From Methylophilaceae bacterium (GTDB taxonomy: Bacteria > Pseudomonadota > Gammaproteobacteria > Burkholderiales > Methylophilaceae), in contig JABFRO010000001.1 in NCBI GenBank assembly GCA_013141125.1, positions 1,426,001 through 1,490,000 of the forward strand: DNA of 64,000 bases, in the 5' to 3' direction. The position numbers and the translations under genes are program-made. The notes under the pieces were generated by a model. It was given only the letters and a program-made list of their open reading frames with translations. It was not told where the DNA came from and searched no databases. Of the stretch, positions 1-8,965 are shown in pieces (positions within the stretch are counted from its first letter, which is position 1; each line of letters begins with the position of its first letter).

Positions 1-2
1 AG

Positions 3-206
3 GCACTGGAGCGCAATTACAAACTAAGTCTGGAGGGTGGTGCTGAAAACTGGACACTGCAACTGTTGCCGACCAATGAAAAAATGCTGACGGTAGTGCG
101 GCGCATCCGCATCGCCGGCGCGCGTGATGCGGTACTTAGTATCGAAATCATCCAGACCGATGGCGACAGCTCGCTCATGCTCATCGAGAAACTACCCACG
201 CCATGA
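3..206 (+). CDS. LolA-like outer membrane lipoprotein carrier, C-terminal part
   Basis: Only the last 67 codons are in the window, open from the left edge to a TGA that overlaps the ATG of the next gene (ATGA). The fragment alternates beta-strand-like stretches (for example WTLQLLP and LMLIEKLP), as expected for the end of a LolA-type half-barrel. LolA-like proteins directly before an MMPL exporter are typical of aryl-polyene/flexirubin-type clusters, where they are thought to carry lipid product or lipoprotein through the periplasm. The family call rests mainly on this context and on the strand pattern; the N-terminal half cannot be inspected. Confidence 0.6.
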   Translation, partial: ALERNYKLSLEGGAENWTLQLLPTNEKMLTVVRRIRIAGARDAVLSIEIIQTDGDSSLMLIEKLPTP

Positions 207-2593
207 GCAAAAAACCAAACCGGGTCAAGTCTGGCCGGATTGCCATTGTCTTGTGGTTGGCATTCATCCTCGCTTGCGCCTTTATCATCAGCCGCAGCCA
301 GTTCACTGCCGACTTATCCGCTTTTTTTCCGCGTAGCCCGGCACCGGCACAGCAATTAATGTTAGAACAACTGCACGATGGCCTGGCTTCGCGTCTGATC
401 CTGGTGGGCATAGAAGGCTCAGACACCGCCACCCGCGCCCGACTTTCCAAACAAATGGCGCAGCGTCTGCGTGTAGACGCAGCTTTCATCAGCGTCAATA
501 ATGGTGAACCGGTCAGCGCCGAGCGTGACCGTGCCTTTCTGTTCAACCATCGCTATCTGCTCAGCCCAGCCGTATCGCCTGCACGTTTCAGCGCGGAAGG
601 TCTACACAACGCCTTGAGCGACAGCATAGACCTGCTCGCCTCACCCGTCGGCTTGATGGTTAAATCTTTGCTACCGCGCGATCCTACCGGTGAGATGCTG
701 CAATTGTTGGAACAGCTCGACAGCGGCAGCCAGCCGAGCTTGGTCGATGGTGCCTGGGCATCTCGCGATAGCAAACGCGCATTGTTACTGCTGCAAACGC
801 ACGCTTCCGGCTCCGATACCGATGCCCAGCAACGTGCCATGACGGCCATTAAGTTGGCATTCAAGAGTGCCGCCAGCGCTACACCAGCTGCCAGCCTGGT
901 GATGACCGGTCCCGGCGTATTTTCGGTCACCTCACGCGACACCATCCGAACCCAGGTCAGCCGTTTATCCATCATCAGCATGGCGCTGATTGCTACATTA
1001 TTATTGCTGGTTTACCGCTCTTTCACCGCGCTGGCGCTGGGCTTTTTACCCGTTATCAGCGGTGCGCTGGCAGGCATCGCCGCTGTCAGTCTGGGCTTTG
1101 GTACAGTGCATGGCATCACCTTGGGCTTTGGCACGGCCTTGATAGGCGAGGCCGTGGATTATTCGATTTACCTGTTCATGCAATCGGAGCAGTCAAACCA
1201 ACAGGATGCTAACCAGCATAACTGGATCCAGCGCTTCTGGCCGACGATACGCCTCGGTGTATTGACCTCGATATTCGGCTTTGCCTCGCTGCTGCTCTCC
1301 GGCTTCCCTAGTCTGGCACAGCTAGGCCTGTATTCCATTGCCGGACTGATAACTGCCGCCAGCGTGACGCGCTTCATCCTGCCGCATCTAATACCCAGCC
1401 ATTTCCGCATTCATGATGTTTCCACCATCGGCCGCTTGCTCTCGCGTCTGGTACAGCGCGTTACCGTCCTGCGCTGGGCAGTGGCCATATTACTGCTGGC
1501 CGCCTGTACCGTTCTCATCCAGCACCGTGCCAGTTTGTGGAATGATAAAATATCTTCATTAAGTCCCGTATCGCAGGCCGATATTGCACTGGATGCCAGC
1601 CTGCGCGCCGACATGGGCGCACCGGATGCGCGTTATCTGGTGGTGGTATCTGGCGTCAGTCAGGAATCCGTTTTGCAGTCTGCTGAACAAGTTTCCGCGC
1701 TGCTGCAAACACTGGTCGAAACAGGCGCACTTGCCAGCTTTGAAAGCCCCAGCCGCTATCTGCCCAGCGCCGCCACGCAATATGCCCGACGCGCCAGCCT
1801 ACCGCCAGCCGATGTACTGCAAAATGTTATCCAACAAGCGGTTGAGGGCTTGCCGATACAGGCGCAGCGCTTCGCACCGTTTATTGCCGATGTCACCGCC
1901 GCCCGCAATCAGCCGCTGTTGCAGCCGGGCGATCTGCAACAAACCTCCATGGCCATGGCCGTGGATGCCCTGCTCATTCATAGCAAGCAGCACTGGAGCG
2001 CGTTATTGCCACTGACCGCACCCGCCAATGCCAGCATCAACGCCAGTCAAATTCGTGCGGCATTAAGCACTATCGGTTTGCCCAATGTGCTGTTTGTGGA
2101 TATGAAAGTCGAATCCGATCAGCTGTATTCCGGCTATTTGCATGAAGCTATTTTGTTGTCACTGGGTGGGCTGCTGGCCATTATCGGATTGTTACTCTGG
2201 ATGTTCCGCTCACCCATGCGCGTGCTACGTGTCATCGCGCCACTAGTAGCGGCCGTAATCAGCGTGACGGCGGGGTTAACATTGTTTGGTCAGCAACTCA
2301 CCATTCTGCATCTGATAGGCTTACTGCTAGTAGTCGCAGTCGGCTCCAATTACGCGCTGTTTTTTGATCGCGCCGAGTCAGAACCAACCGACTATAATAT
2401 CCCGCCACGCACGCTGGCCGCCATGCTGTTTGCCAACCTCACCACCGTCACCGGTTTTGGCTTGCTGGCATTTTCCAATGTCTCCATATTGCAAGCCATA
2501 GGCATCACCGTGGCACCCGGCGTTATCTTTGCACTAATTTATTCAGCTATTTTTGCCAGGCAAAACCATCATGCCAAGCCAGTTCATGCCTAA
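203..2593 (+). CDS. MMPL/RND-superfamily exporter of the polyene cluster
   Basis: A 796-residue inner membrane protein. One N-terminal membrane helix (about residues 13-30) is followed by a periplasmic domain, a block of five to six helices (about 250-400), a second periplasmic domain and a second helix block (about 650-790). This duplicated layout is that of MMPL/RND half-transporters. The first helix block holds the GxxxDY signature (GEAVDYSIY) and the second the related GSNYALFF. It starts by ATGA overlap with the LolA-like gene, so the two are probably translationally coupled. MMPL proteins in such clusters are thought to extract the aryl-polyene lipid from the inner membrane; this substrate is inferred from context. 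Confidence 0.85.
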   Translation: MSKKPNRVKSGRIAIVLWLAFILACAFIISRSQFTADLSAFFPRSPAPAQQLMLEQLHDGLASRLILVGIEGSDTATRARLSKQMAQRLRVDAAFISVNNGEPVSAERDRAFLFNHRYLLSPAVSPARFSAEGLHNALSDSIDLLASPVGLMVKSLLPRDPTGEMLQLLEQLDSGSQPSLVDGAWASRDSKRALLLLQTHASGSDTDAQQRAMTAIKLAFKSAASATPAASLVMTGPGVFSVTSRDTIRTQVSRLSIISMALIATLLLLVYRSFTALALGFLPVISGALAGIAAVSLGFGTVHGITLGFGTALIGEAVDYSIYLFMQSEQSNQQDANQHNWIQRFWPTIRLGVLTSIFGFASLLLSGFPSLAQLGLYSIAGLITAASVTRFILPHLIPSHFRIHDVSTIGRLLSRLVQRVTVLRWAVAILLLAACTVLIQHRASLWNDKISSLSPVSQADIALDASLRADMGAPDARYLVVVSGVSQESVLQSAEQVSALLQTLVETGALASFESPSRYLPSAATQYARRASLPPADVLQNVIQQAVEGLPIQAQRFAPFIADVTAARNQPLLQPGDLQQTSMAMAVDALLIHSKQHWSALLPLTAPANASINASQIRAALSTIGLPNVLFVDMKVESDQLYSGYLHEAILLSLGGLLAIIGLLLWMFRSPMRVLRVIAPLVAAVISVTAGLTLFGQQLTILHLIGLLLVVAVGSNYALFFDRAESEPTDYNIPPRTLAAMLFANLTTVTGFGLLAFSNVSILQAIGITVAPGVIFALIYSAIFARQNHHAKPVHA

Positions 2594-3389
2594 CTCACGC
2601 TGGCAACCCACGCTGTTAGTCCGCCTCTCCGTCGCGCTGCATTTGCTGGTTTTGATGTTTGTCATCATGCAACCCGAACTGTGGCATTGGGCGCTGGCTA
2701 TGATACTGGCTAACCACTGCCTGCTTACATTCGTTGGGATGTCACCGCGCAGCCACTGGCTGGGATCAAACTGGACACGGCTACCTGCGGCAGCCACTGC
2801 CAGAAATGAAATCGCGCTCACCATAGACGATGGGCCCGATCCTGTCGTCACATCACAGGTGCTCGACCTACTGGATCATCACGCAGTCAAGGCGACTTTT
2901 TTCTGCGTCGGAAAAAAAGCTGCACGCTACCCGGATTTATGCCGTGAAATCGTGCGCCGTGGCCATGCCGTGGAAAATCACAGCCAGCATCACCGCCATC
3001 ATTTTGCCTTCATGGGCTATGCCGGTTTCATGCGTGAGTTACTGGTCGCGCAGGATACGCTGACGGCGATTACCGGCCAGCGCCCGCTATTTTTTCGTGC
3101 ACCCGCCGGTTTGCGCAATCCTTTTCTTGATCCGGTGCTAACAAAGCTAGGGTTGCAGCTCGCTGCCTGGTCTATACGCGGCAAGGATACCTGGGTTGCT
3201 GACAGTGATCGCGTAACAAGTAAACTGTTAAGCGGCCTACACGCGGGTGCCATTTTACTGCTGCATGATGGCAACGCCGCACGCACAGCCAACGGCATTC
3301 CGGTTATTCTCGAAGTGCTGCCCACCCTGTTGACAGCCGCTGCAGCGGCTAATTTGCGTTTTATCACCCTACGCCAAGCACAGACATGA
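2553..3389 (+). CDS. Polysaccharide deacetylase family protein (NodB fold)
   Basis: A 278-residue protein with N-terminal membrane segments (about residues 20-65) and a NodB-type domain. The motifs are ALTIDDGPDP (metal and catalytic Asp pair), ENHSQHHRHH (metal-binding His), FFRAPAG and LLLHDG, so the catalytic residues look intact. Members remove acetyl groups from GlcNAc-like sugars using a divalent metal. The first ATG overlaps the exporter gene by 41 bases; later in-frame ATGs at 2571 and 2586 would shorten the overlap, and 2586 is the more natural start. It ends in an ATGA overlap with the PAP2 gene. It may modify a glycolipid anchor of the polyene product, which is inference. Confidence 0.85.
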   Translation: MPGKTIMPSQFMPNSRWQPTLLVRLSVALHLLVLMFVIMQPELWHWALAMILANHCLLTFVGMSPRSHWLGSNWTRLPAAATARNEIALTIDDGPDPVVTSQVLDLLDHHAVKATFFCVGKKAARYPDLCREIVRRGHAVENHSQHHRHHFAFMGYAGFMRELLVAQDTLTAITGQRPLFFRAPAGLRNPFLDPVLTKLGLQLAAWSIRGKDTWVADSDRVTSKLLSGLHAGAILLLHDGNAARTANGIPVILEVLPTLLTAAAAANLRFITLRQAQT

Positions 3390-4093
3390 CCCGAGTCAGC
3401 CTTGCACAAGTCGGCAATGAACCAGTTTTAAGCAAAAAAATTCCACCAACACCTTGGTATCGCCAAGCCGCTACTTTGCTACTTAGACATAAGTTACACA
3501 AAAGCCTGGGCACCATGCTATTTATCAGCTTGTTCTTCACTGCCTACTTTTATTTACTCAAAACCCCTGCCTACTCCACCACCGTCATGCCTATTACTTG
3601 GTTGGATAAGCTGATAGCCTTTCAGCCGCTGGCCTTGCCCGTCTACCTTTCACTTTGGGTCTATGTATCTCTACCCCCGGCATTACTGGCAACGCGGCGT
3701 GAACTGTACCGCTATGGCTGGGCGATGGCAGGCACCTGCCTTGCTGGGTTGATCATCTTTTATTTCTGGCCAACAGCAGCACCTGCAGTCAATATTGACT
3801 GGTCGCAATATCGCTATGTCGATTTTCTTAAAAATCTGGATGCCTCCGGCAATGCCTGCCCTTCATTGCATGTTGCCACCGCCGTTTTTTCCGGCATCTG
3901 GCTACATCGCTTGTTGCGCAGCTTTGGTGCGCCGCTGTGGATACTACTGATTAATGGAAGCTGGTGTCTGGGCATACTCTATTCCACTATAGCCATACGC
4001 CAGCATGTGGCGGTCGATGTATTGGCTGGAATGGTATTGGGGGCGCTGACGGCTTTTTTGTCATTGCGTAAACGTGATGATGCGGAGAAGTGA
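3386..4093 (+). CDS. PAP2-family membrane phosphatase
   Basis: A 235-residue multi-spanning protein of the PAP2 (type 2 phosphatidic acid phosphatase / inositolphosphotransferase-like) group. The second catalytic motif is visible as CPSLHVATA and the third as RQHVAVDVLAG; the membrane segments lie around residues 40-60, 75-97, 108-128, 155-180 and 185-225. Enzymes of this fold dephosphorylate lipid phosphates or transfer phospho-head-groups at the membrane face. It is coupled to the deacetylase by ATGA. Its 3' 396 bases recur, degraded, at 7196-7590. In the ancestral cluster the next gene was probably the ketosynthase now at 9042. Confidence 0.8.
   Translation: MTRVSLAQVGNEPVLSKKIPPTPWYRQAATLLLRHKLHKSLGTMLFISLFFTAYFYLLKTPAYSTTVMPITWLDKLIAFQPLALPVYLSLWVYVSLPPALLATRRELYRYGWAMAGTCLAGLIIFYFWPTAAPAVNIDWSQYRYVDFLKNLDASGNACPSLHVATAVFSGIWLHRLLRSFGAPLWILLINGSWCLGILYSTIAIRQHVAVDVLAGMVLGALTAFLSLRKRDDAEK
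3698..4093 (+). repeat. Direct repeat A, copy 1 (3' part of PAP2 gene)
   Basis: This stretch aligns with 7196-7590 without gaps apart from one deleted T in the second copy. By eye the first ~270 bases differ at many, mostly third-codon, positions, whereas the last ~110 bases are almost identical. Confidence 0.85.
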
Positions 4094-4431
4094 TCGGCAA
4101 ATTACATATAGCCATCTACGGATTTGTATCAATGATGTCTAGGCTCTTGTCATTCACACATGATTTACTACAAGCGCCCTGAGCAAATAAAGTGAAGGAT
4201 TGTGTTATAGAGCTACAAAGCGGAAATGCAATTCATCGGAAGCTAACTTTGCATTCCGTTGCATGAACGTCCGGCGGGCAGATAAATGGTATGTTGGATA
4301 CTTAGCGAAACTTACTTCATCACTAAATATGTCTTCTCACAAGCAAGGAATGAGTCAAACTTTGTGCAAGTATTTGCCAGATGGAATATACTGAATTTAG
4401 TACAATTAAAACAAATATGGGGAGGCAAAGC
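4094..4431. other. Intergenic region with probable promoter for the lipoprotein operon
   Basis: These 338 bases carry no convincing gene; a 64-codon open frame at 4200-4394 has no ribosome binding site or family resemblance. A TATACT hexamer at 4387-4392 could be the -10 of the downstream lipoprotein operon, but no good -35 sits at the right distance. This is where the foreign lipoprotein block joins the polyene cluster. Confidence 0.4.
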
Positions 4432-5397
4432 ATGCAAAGTAATCGAATAAACATTCCGGCATCAATAGCTATCACACTCTTAATTACCAGTTGTGCCACG
4501 GTCAATCAGCCAGATGTTCAGTCTGTTAATGAACAGCCACAAATTAGCAAAGCCATTGCAGTCAAGAAAGTAGAAACAAAATCTGGTTTAAAACGTAAGG
4601 TTGCCATTGGCAGATTCACAAATGAGACAAAGTATGGTCAGAGTTTCTTTCTTGATAAAGGCCAAGATAGGATAGGGAAACAGGCACTGGATATACTAAG
4701 TAACAAACTTAACGAGACCAATAAATTTATTCTTCTTGAACGTGCGGATCTGGACAAAATTCAAAAGGAGCTTGAAATAGCTCAAGCCAGTGCGTTAAAA
4801 AACTCTGCTGATTACTTAATTATTGGCTCGGTAACCGAATTTGGAAGAAAAGAAACGGGTAAAGTTGGAGTTTTCTCCAGAACAAAAAAGCAACTTGCTT
4901 TTGCTAAAGTTCATATTCGCCTCGTAGATGTATCCACTGGCCAGATCATATATTCTGAAGAAGGGGCGGGCGAAGCTTATAGTGAAGCCGGAACAGTTGT
5001 CGGAGTTGGTGCTCAAGCAGGATATGACTCGACGATTAATGACAAAGCTCTGGATGCAGCGATTACCAATCTGTCTAGTAATATTATTGAAAATTTACTT
5101 AATAAACCATGGAAAAGTTATGTGCTAGCCAAAGATGATGGAAAGTACATCATTGCGGGTGGGAAAACGCAAGGTATCAAACCAGGTGAGATTTTCGATA
5201 TTATTGAAAACGGAAAACAGGTTAAGAATCCGCAGACCAATGTTTTAATAACATTACCCGGGAAAAAGATTGCAAAAGTCCAAGTGGTTTCTTTAATCGG
5301 TAACACCTTGGAAAATGAAGCAGCTGTCTGTGAAATTATCTCGGGAAATTTTGGTACTGATTTTTCTAACATTCACGTGGAAGAAGTTGGATTATGA
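4432..5397 (+). CDS. CsgG/HfaB-family outer membrane lipoprotein
   Basis: A 321-residue lipoprotein. The start at 4432 is chosen over the ATG at 4381 because it has a strong GGGGAGG ribosome site and gives a clean signal peptide ending in the lipobox ITSC. The body resembles CsgG: KVAIGRFTNET, RADLDKIQKELE, ADYLIIGSVTEFG, and a QIIYSEEGAGEA strand before a glycine-rich segment. CsgG forms the curli export pore, and relatives occur in many envelope systems. It heads four genes overlapping or nearly so (CsgG-like, small lipoprotein, DUF4810, DUF799), an arrangement known from Neisseria GNA1162-type loci. The operon is clearly AT-richer than its surroundings. Confidence 0.8.
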   Translation: MQSNRINIPASIAITLLITSCATVNQPDVQSVNEQPQISKAIAVKKVETKSGLKRKVAIGRFTNETKYGQSFFLDKGQDRIGKQALDILSNKLNETNKFILLERADLDKIQKELEIAQASALKNSADYLIIGSVTEFGRKETGKVGVFSRTKKQLAFAKVHIRLVDVSTGQIIYSEEGAGEAYSEAGTVVGVGAQAGYDSTINDKALDAAITNLSSNIIENLLNKPWKSYVLAKDDGKYIIAGGKTQGIKPGEIFDIIENGKQVKNPQTNVLITLPGKKIAKVQVVSLIGNTLENEAAVCEIISGNFGTDFSNIHVEEVGL

Positions 5398-5738
5398 ATA
5401 AACTAATCTTTTGTATAGTTTGCCTAATATCCTTGGCAAGTTGCAGTGGATATCGAGAAGGTGTGACGGTTGCAGAACCAGTTTCTTATTTGGCATTTGG
5501 TGGTAACACTACGGGGGCTATTGTCAAAATTGATGAGGGTATTTCTTTTGCGCTTAGCGATGGTCGAGTCAAAACTACTGAATCCAACACAGGCGAAAAA
5601 GACAAATACCTTGCAAATACGCACTATAAAGTAACTCCAGGCAAGCATAGAATCCAAGTAGTAAAAAACGGAGAAGTCGTGATTGATCGTGAACTATTGA
5701 TAGGTGATGGCATCACCAGAGAGATTATTATCCCATGA
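5394..5738 (+). CDS. Small lipoprotein of the CsgG/DUF4810/DUF799 operon
   Basis: A 114-residue protein with a signal peptide and lipobox LASC, overlapping the CsgG-like gene by ATGA and the next gene likewise. The mature part is predicted beta-rich and ends in a PGKHRIQVVKNGEVV segment resembling PEGA-like carbohydrate or protein-binding repeats. No catalytic motif is visible. Its constant company with CsgG-like and DUF4810/DUF799 lipoproteins suggests a shared outer membrane complex of unknown function. Confidence 0.7.
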   Translation: MNKLIFCIVCLISLASCSGYREGVTVAEPVSYLAFGGNTTGAIVKIDEGISFALSDGRVKTTESNTGEKDKYLANTHYKVTPGKHRIQVVKNGEVVIDRELLIGDGITREIIIP

Positions 5739-6109
5739 AGAAAAAATCTATTCCGTTGCTTTGGGTTGCGATTGTATTATCGATTAGCGGTTGCGCCACC
5801 TCCCCTATGTATTATTGGGGAAACTATTCCAGCACGCTTTATCACTACAGAAAAGATGCCAGCGATGAAGCTCTAAATAAACATATGGCTCAACTTAATG
5901 CTATCGTTAATGTTTCTAAGGAACGCCATTTGCGCGTTCCTCCTGGAGTTTATTGTGAGTTGGGGTACTTGAATGCCAAACAAGGAAACAACAAGCAAGC
6001 ACTGGAACTGTTCATATTAGAAAAAACAACCTATCCAGAATCGACACATTTCGTTGATCGGCTTGCAGAAAGTATCAAAACCAGTGAAACGATAGACAAA
6101 AAGCCGTAA
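5735..6109 (+). CDS. DUF4810-type lipoprotein
   Basis: A 124-residue lipoprotein with lipobox ISGC just before ATSPMYYWGNYSSTLY, the aromatic start typical of DUF4810. The remainder is helical and TPR-like (ELGYLNAKQGNNKQALELF). It starts by ATGA overlap with the preceding lipoprotein. Function is unknown; the neighbours point to assembly or stabilisation of a CsgG-like pore. Confidence 0.8.
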   Translation: MKKKSIPLLWVAIVLSISGCATSPMYYWGNYSSTLYHYRKDASDEALNKHMAQLNAIVNVSKERHLRVPPGVYCELGYLNAKQGNNKQALELFILEKTTYPESTHFVDRLAESIKTSETIDKKP

Positions 6110-6128
6110 GTGAAAAGACAAATATATT

Positions 6129-6827
6129 ATGAATAAATATCCAATGATTGTGCGATTACTGACTCTTAGCTTTTTGCTAATTTTAGTTTCAGGTTGTGCT
6201 CCAGCCATGGTGACAAAAGGCGGAAAGTTTCCTCTAATGTATGAAGAGAGTCCTCAGTCAATTCTAATCTTGCCACCAATGAACAAGAGTACAGCTGCCG
6301 ATGCCAAGGAGTACTATTCCACAACTTTGCAAGAGCCGTTATCCCTAAGTGGATTCTATACTTTCCCTTATGAAGTTACTTCTGAAGTGCTTCAACGAGA
6401 AGGGATATATGATTCGGAACTTCTTTCCACAGTACCATTAGCAAAATTCCGCGAGTATTTTGGCTCTGATGCAGTTTTGTTTACTACTATAAACAAGTGG
6501 AATATGTCATATTTAGTCTTGGCCGCCGGCCTGACAGTTGAAGTTGAGTGTGAATTAAAATCAACAAAGAGCGATCAGACACTTTGGAAATACACGGGTT
6601 CTGTTTACGCTGATCTATCTGGAGGAAATACAGGCGGCGGGATTGGCGGACTCATCGCTAAAGCAATAATTACGGCGATCAATTCTGCTTTGGCAGATTA
6701 TGTTCCATATGCGAGAAAGGCAAATGAAATTGCCCTTTCCTCCATTCCGACGGGTCCGTATCACCCACTTCATGGAAAAGATCGGGATGTGCAAATCATA
6801 GATCAAATACGTTCTCAATCTAAATGA
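6129..6827 (+). CDS. DUF799 / GNA1162-family lipoprotein
   Basis: A 232-residue lipoprotein with lipobox VSGC. The mature part matches the GNA1162 (DUF799) family: PQSILILPPMNKS, a YFGSDAVLFTTINKW core strand and a WKYTGSVY strand before a glycine-rich linker. These proteins share a fold with the periplasmic TolB N-terminal/CsgG-like domain and are surface-associated in Neisseria. It follows DUF4810 after 19 bases and closes the operon; no clear terminator was found downstream. Confidence 0.8.
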   Translation: MNKYPMIVRLLTLSFLLILVSGCAPAMVTKGGKFPLMYEESPQSILILPPMNKSTAADAKEYYSTTLQEPLSLSGFYTFPYEVTSEVLQREGIYDSELLSTVPLAKFREYFGSDAVLFTTINKWNMSYLVLAAGLTVEVECELKSTKSDQTLWKYTGSVYADLSGGNTGGGIGGLIAKAIITAINSALADYVPYARKANEIALSSIPTGPYHPLHGKDRDVQIIDQIRSQSK

Positions 6828-6939
6828 CGATATAAAATCGTGAACAACTGAATTGACAACATAGCTGCTTACTTCACACATGTATCTGCCGATACATCGC
6901 CAGCCTCGTTTCAACACATTTTCACTAATAATCTAATCG

Positions 6940-6967
6940 CTGGAGTCACCAAAAGGCAAGACTCCAG
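6940..6967. other. Inverted repeat (hairpin) at the left edge of repeat B'
   Basis: CTGGAGTC (6940-6947) pairs perfectly with GACTCCAG (6960-6967) around a 12-base loop. The equivalent hairpin at the intact ketosynthase (about 8949-8984) keeps only CTGGAG/CTCCAG. It may be the terminator or attenuator of the ancestral unit upstream of the ketosynthase. Confidence 0.5.
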
Positions 6968-7089
6968 CAGCCAGCACGTTAATTTGCTAAAATCTCCCTC
7001 CTGTTTCCTCCGGCGTACTTTTCCTTGAATCCACTCTGGCTCTCCCACTTTACCGCTACCAGCAGCCTAGGCTGCGGCCTGGGCGAAAC
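6949..7089 (+). repeat. Direct repeat B, copy 1 (ketosynthase leader and first codons)
   Basis: This 141-base stretch aligns without gaps with 8966-9106 (offset 2017) with about five or six mismatches by eye. It comprises the untranslated leader and first 22 codons of the ketosynthase gene. Similarity stops abruptly at 7089. Confidence 0.9.
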
Positions 7090-7132
7090 TACCTCAAACA
7101 ACTTGAGAATGAAAAGGAGCGGCCACTTTTGA
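7025..7132 (+). pseudogene. Truncated ketosynthase fragment
   Basis: A TTG start at 7025 gives the same first 22 residues as the ketosynthase at 9042 (MNPLWLSHFT...), then unrelated sequence and a TGA at 7130-7132. It is a broken second copy of that gene's 5' end. The 106 bases from 7090 to 7195 match neither parent gene. Confidence 0.75.
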
Positions 7133-7195
7133 TGTTAAAGGTTGCCTAGGTATAAGGGCGGAATACGTGATTGCAAGACTTGACCCAATACTGTT

Positions 7196-7587
7196 CGTGA
7201 GCTGTATCACTATGGGTTGGCGATGACTGGCACCTGTTTGACCGGGCTGACCATTTTCTATTTCTGGCCAACGGCCGCCCCCGTTGCCAATATCGACTGG
7301 TCGCAATATGTTTATGTGGATTTGCTGAAAAATCTGGATGCTTCAGGCAATGCCTGCCCCTCGCTACACGTTGCCACCGCTGTTTTTTCCGGCATCTGGT
7401 TGCATGGATTGCTACGCAGTTTTGGCGCGCCACTGTGGGTACGCCTCATCAACTGAAGCTGGTGTATAGCCATCCTCTATTCCACTCTAGCCATACGCCA
7501 GCATGTGGCGGTCAATGTATTGGCTGGGGTGGTATTGGGGGCGCTGACGGCTTTTTGTCATTGCGTAAACGTGATGATACGGGAGCG
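7196..7587 (+). pseudogene. Truncated, decayed PAP2 phosphatase copy
   Basis: Homologous to bases 3698-4090 of the intact PAP2 gene. It lacks the first 104 codons, has a TGA at 7454-7456 where the intact gene has GGA, and has lost one T in the run near 7551-7556, so it cannot make the enzyme. Differences in the first two thirds are mainly synonymous, which implies a period under selection before decay. Confidence 0.85.
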
Positions 7588-7590
7588 TGA
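7196..7590 (+). repeat. Direct repeat A, copy 2
   Basis: Counterpart of 3698-4093 (offset 3498, or 3497 after the deleted T). Weak similarity continues a few bases past the stop codon into the GGCAAA stretch, then ends. Confidence 0.85.
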
Positions 7591-7684
7591 CTGGCAAACT
7601 TCACCCCTGTATCCACTGGACTTGTATTAAACATGACGTTTAACATAATTAGAGATAAACTAAAAATAGTTGTGCAGTAATGTA

Positions 7685-7714
7685 TTGATATTTTTGATAA
7701 AAAATTGATATATT
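7685..7714 (+). promoter_or_regulatory. Probable sigma-70 promoter of the Fic gene
   Basis: TTGATA (7685-7690) and TATATT (7709-7714) are separated by 18 bases in a very AT-rich stretch (about 7640-7750). Transcription would begin around 7721, some 30 bases before the ATG. No clear Shine-Dalgarno sequence is visible before that ATG. Confidence 0.45.
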
Positions 7715-7750
7715 AAAAATAAATAATAAACTATTTAAAAAAATATCACC

Positions 7751-8914
7751 ATGCCTGTATTTAACCATCATGATTTAACACTGCTCAACCCGGCGTTCGA
7801 CTCGCCTCTGGTAGATGTTTTAACAGAGTTGGAACACCTGCGCCGCTTGCAACTACGAGGAACAACGCCAGCTCAAGTTTTTTTTCAGCTCAAGCAGATT
7901 TTCCACATGCTGGAAAGTTTAGGTTCAGCCCGTATCGAAGGCAATCACACCACCTTGGCTGACTATGTGGAAAGCAAGCTGGAAGGCGGCAAACAGGCAC
8001 CCTCTGATCAACTGCTTGAAATGGAAAATATTGAAGTGGCAATGGCGTACATTGAGGAGAATATTCACTCCGGTGATAGGCTAACCGAGCACTTCATCCG
8101 AGAGCTGCACGCACTCACGGTTAATGCCCTCAAACGCGAAGGCGATGCCACGCCGGGGGCTTATCGGCAAACACAGGTGAAAATTGCACAATCCGAGCAC
8201 TTGCCTCCCGAGTTCATCCAAGTAGCGCATTATATGCAAGAGCTGATAGCATTTATCAACGAAAACCATCCATCAAAATATGATCTTATCAAGGTGGCAT
8301 TGGTACATCATCGTTTTGGCTGGATACATCCGTTTGGTAACGGTAATGGGCGTGTGGTGCGGCTATTGACCTATGCTTTGCTGATTAAATGCGGATTCAA
8401 TGTAAAAACCGGTGGCGGAGTGTTGAATCCTACAGCGGTATTTTGCAATGACAGGGATCAGTATTACGCCATGCTGTCACGTGCCGATACCGGAAAGTCG
8501 ACGGAATTGGAGGCATGGTGCATTTATGTGTTGCAAGGCATTCTGGACGAATTGCGCAAAGTGGACAAGCTGACGGACTTCGGTTATTTGAGCGACAAAA
8601 TTCTGCTACCTGCCATTTCTTATGCCAGAGAAAGAGAGTTAATCACAACCATGGAAGCGAGTTTGTTACATATCACAGCCAAAAACGGCATAACCAAAGC
8701 GGCTGAACTTTCCGTAGCCATGCCTATCATGTCGTCCGCCCAACGCACCTATCAAATCAAAAAACTGGTAGAGCGAAAAATGTTGCAGCCTATAAATGAA
8801 GGTGCGCGCCAATACACCATAGGCTTTAGCAATAACTACCTGATGCGTGGCGTGGTGCGTGCATTGTCAAATGAGAGGTTTATTCCTGAAATACTGAATA
8901 AAATTGATAGCTGA
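7751..8914 (+). CDS. Fic-domain protein with N-terminal inhibitory motif
   Basis: A 387-residue Fic-family protein. The order is: N-terminal helices with the inhibitory motif S59-x3-E63-G64 (SARIEGN), the Fic core with the active loop at 193-204 ([12 protein letters not shown]), and a C-terminal winged-helix-like region (about 290-370). Fic enzymes usually transfer AMP from ATP to a target hydroxyl, and the inhibitory Glu blocks ATP binding. Here the acidic residue of the HxFx(D/E)GNGRxxR motif, which binds metal, is Asn197, while His193 and both arginines are kept. It stands alone between remnants of the polyene cluster, with its own AT-rich promoter. No antitoxin gene is beside it, consistent with built-in inhibition. 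Confidence 0.85.
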   Translation: MPVFNHHDLTLLNPAFDSPLVDVLTELEHLRRLQLRGTTPAQVFFQLKQIFHMLESLGSARIEGNHTTLADYVESKLEGGKQAPSDQLLEMENIEVAMAYIEENIHSGDRLTEHFIRELHALTVNALKREGDATPGAYRQTQVKIAQSEHLPPEFIQVAHYMQELIAFINENHPSKYDLIKVALVHHRFGWIHPFGNGNGRVVRLLTYALLIKCGFNVKTGGGVLNPTAVFCNDRDQYYAMLSRADTGKSTELEAWCIYVLQGILDELRKVDKLTDFGYLSDKILLPAISYARERELITTMEASLLHITAKNGITKAAELSVAMPIMSSAQRTYQIKKLVERKMLQPINEGARQYTIGFSNNYLMRGVVRALSNERFIPEILNKIDS

Positions 8915-8965
8915 CCTTGTATTCAGTTTTATACATAAAGTATTACGACTGGAGCTTAACCTAGC

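Noticed and set aside
4200-4394. 64-codon open frame before the CsgG-like gene
   Set aside because: No ribosome site and no protein-like composition; it ends next to a probable promoter.
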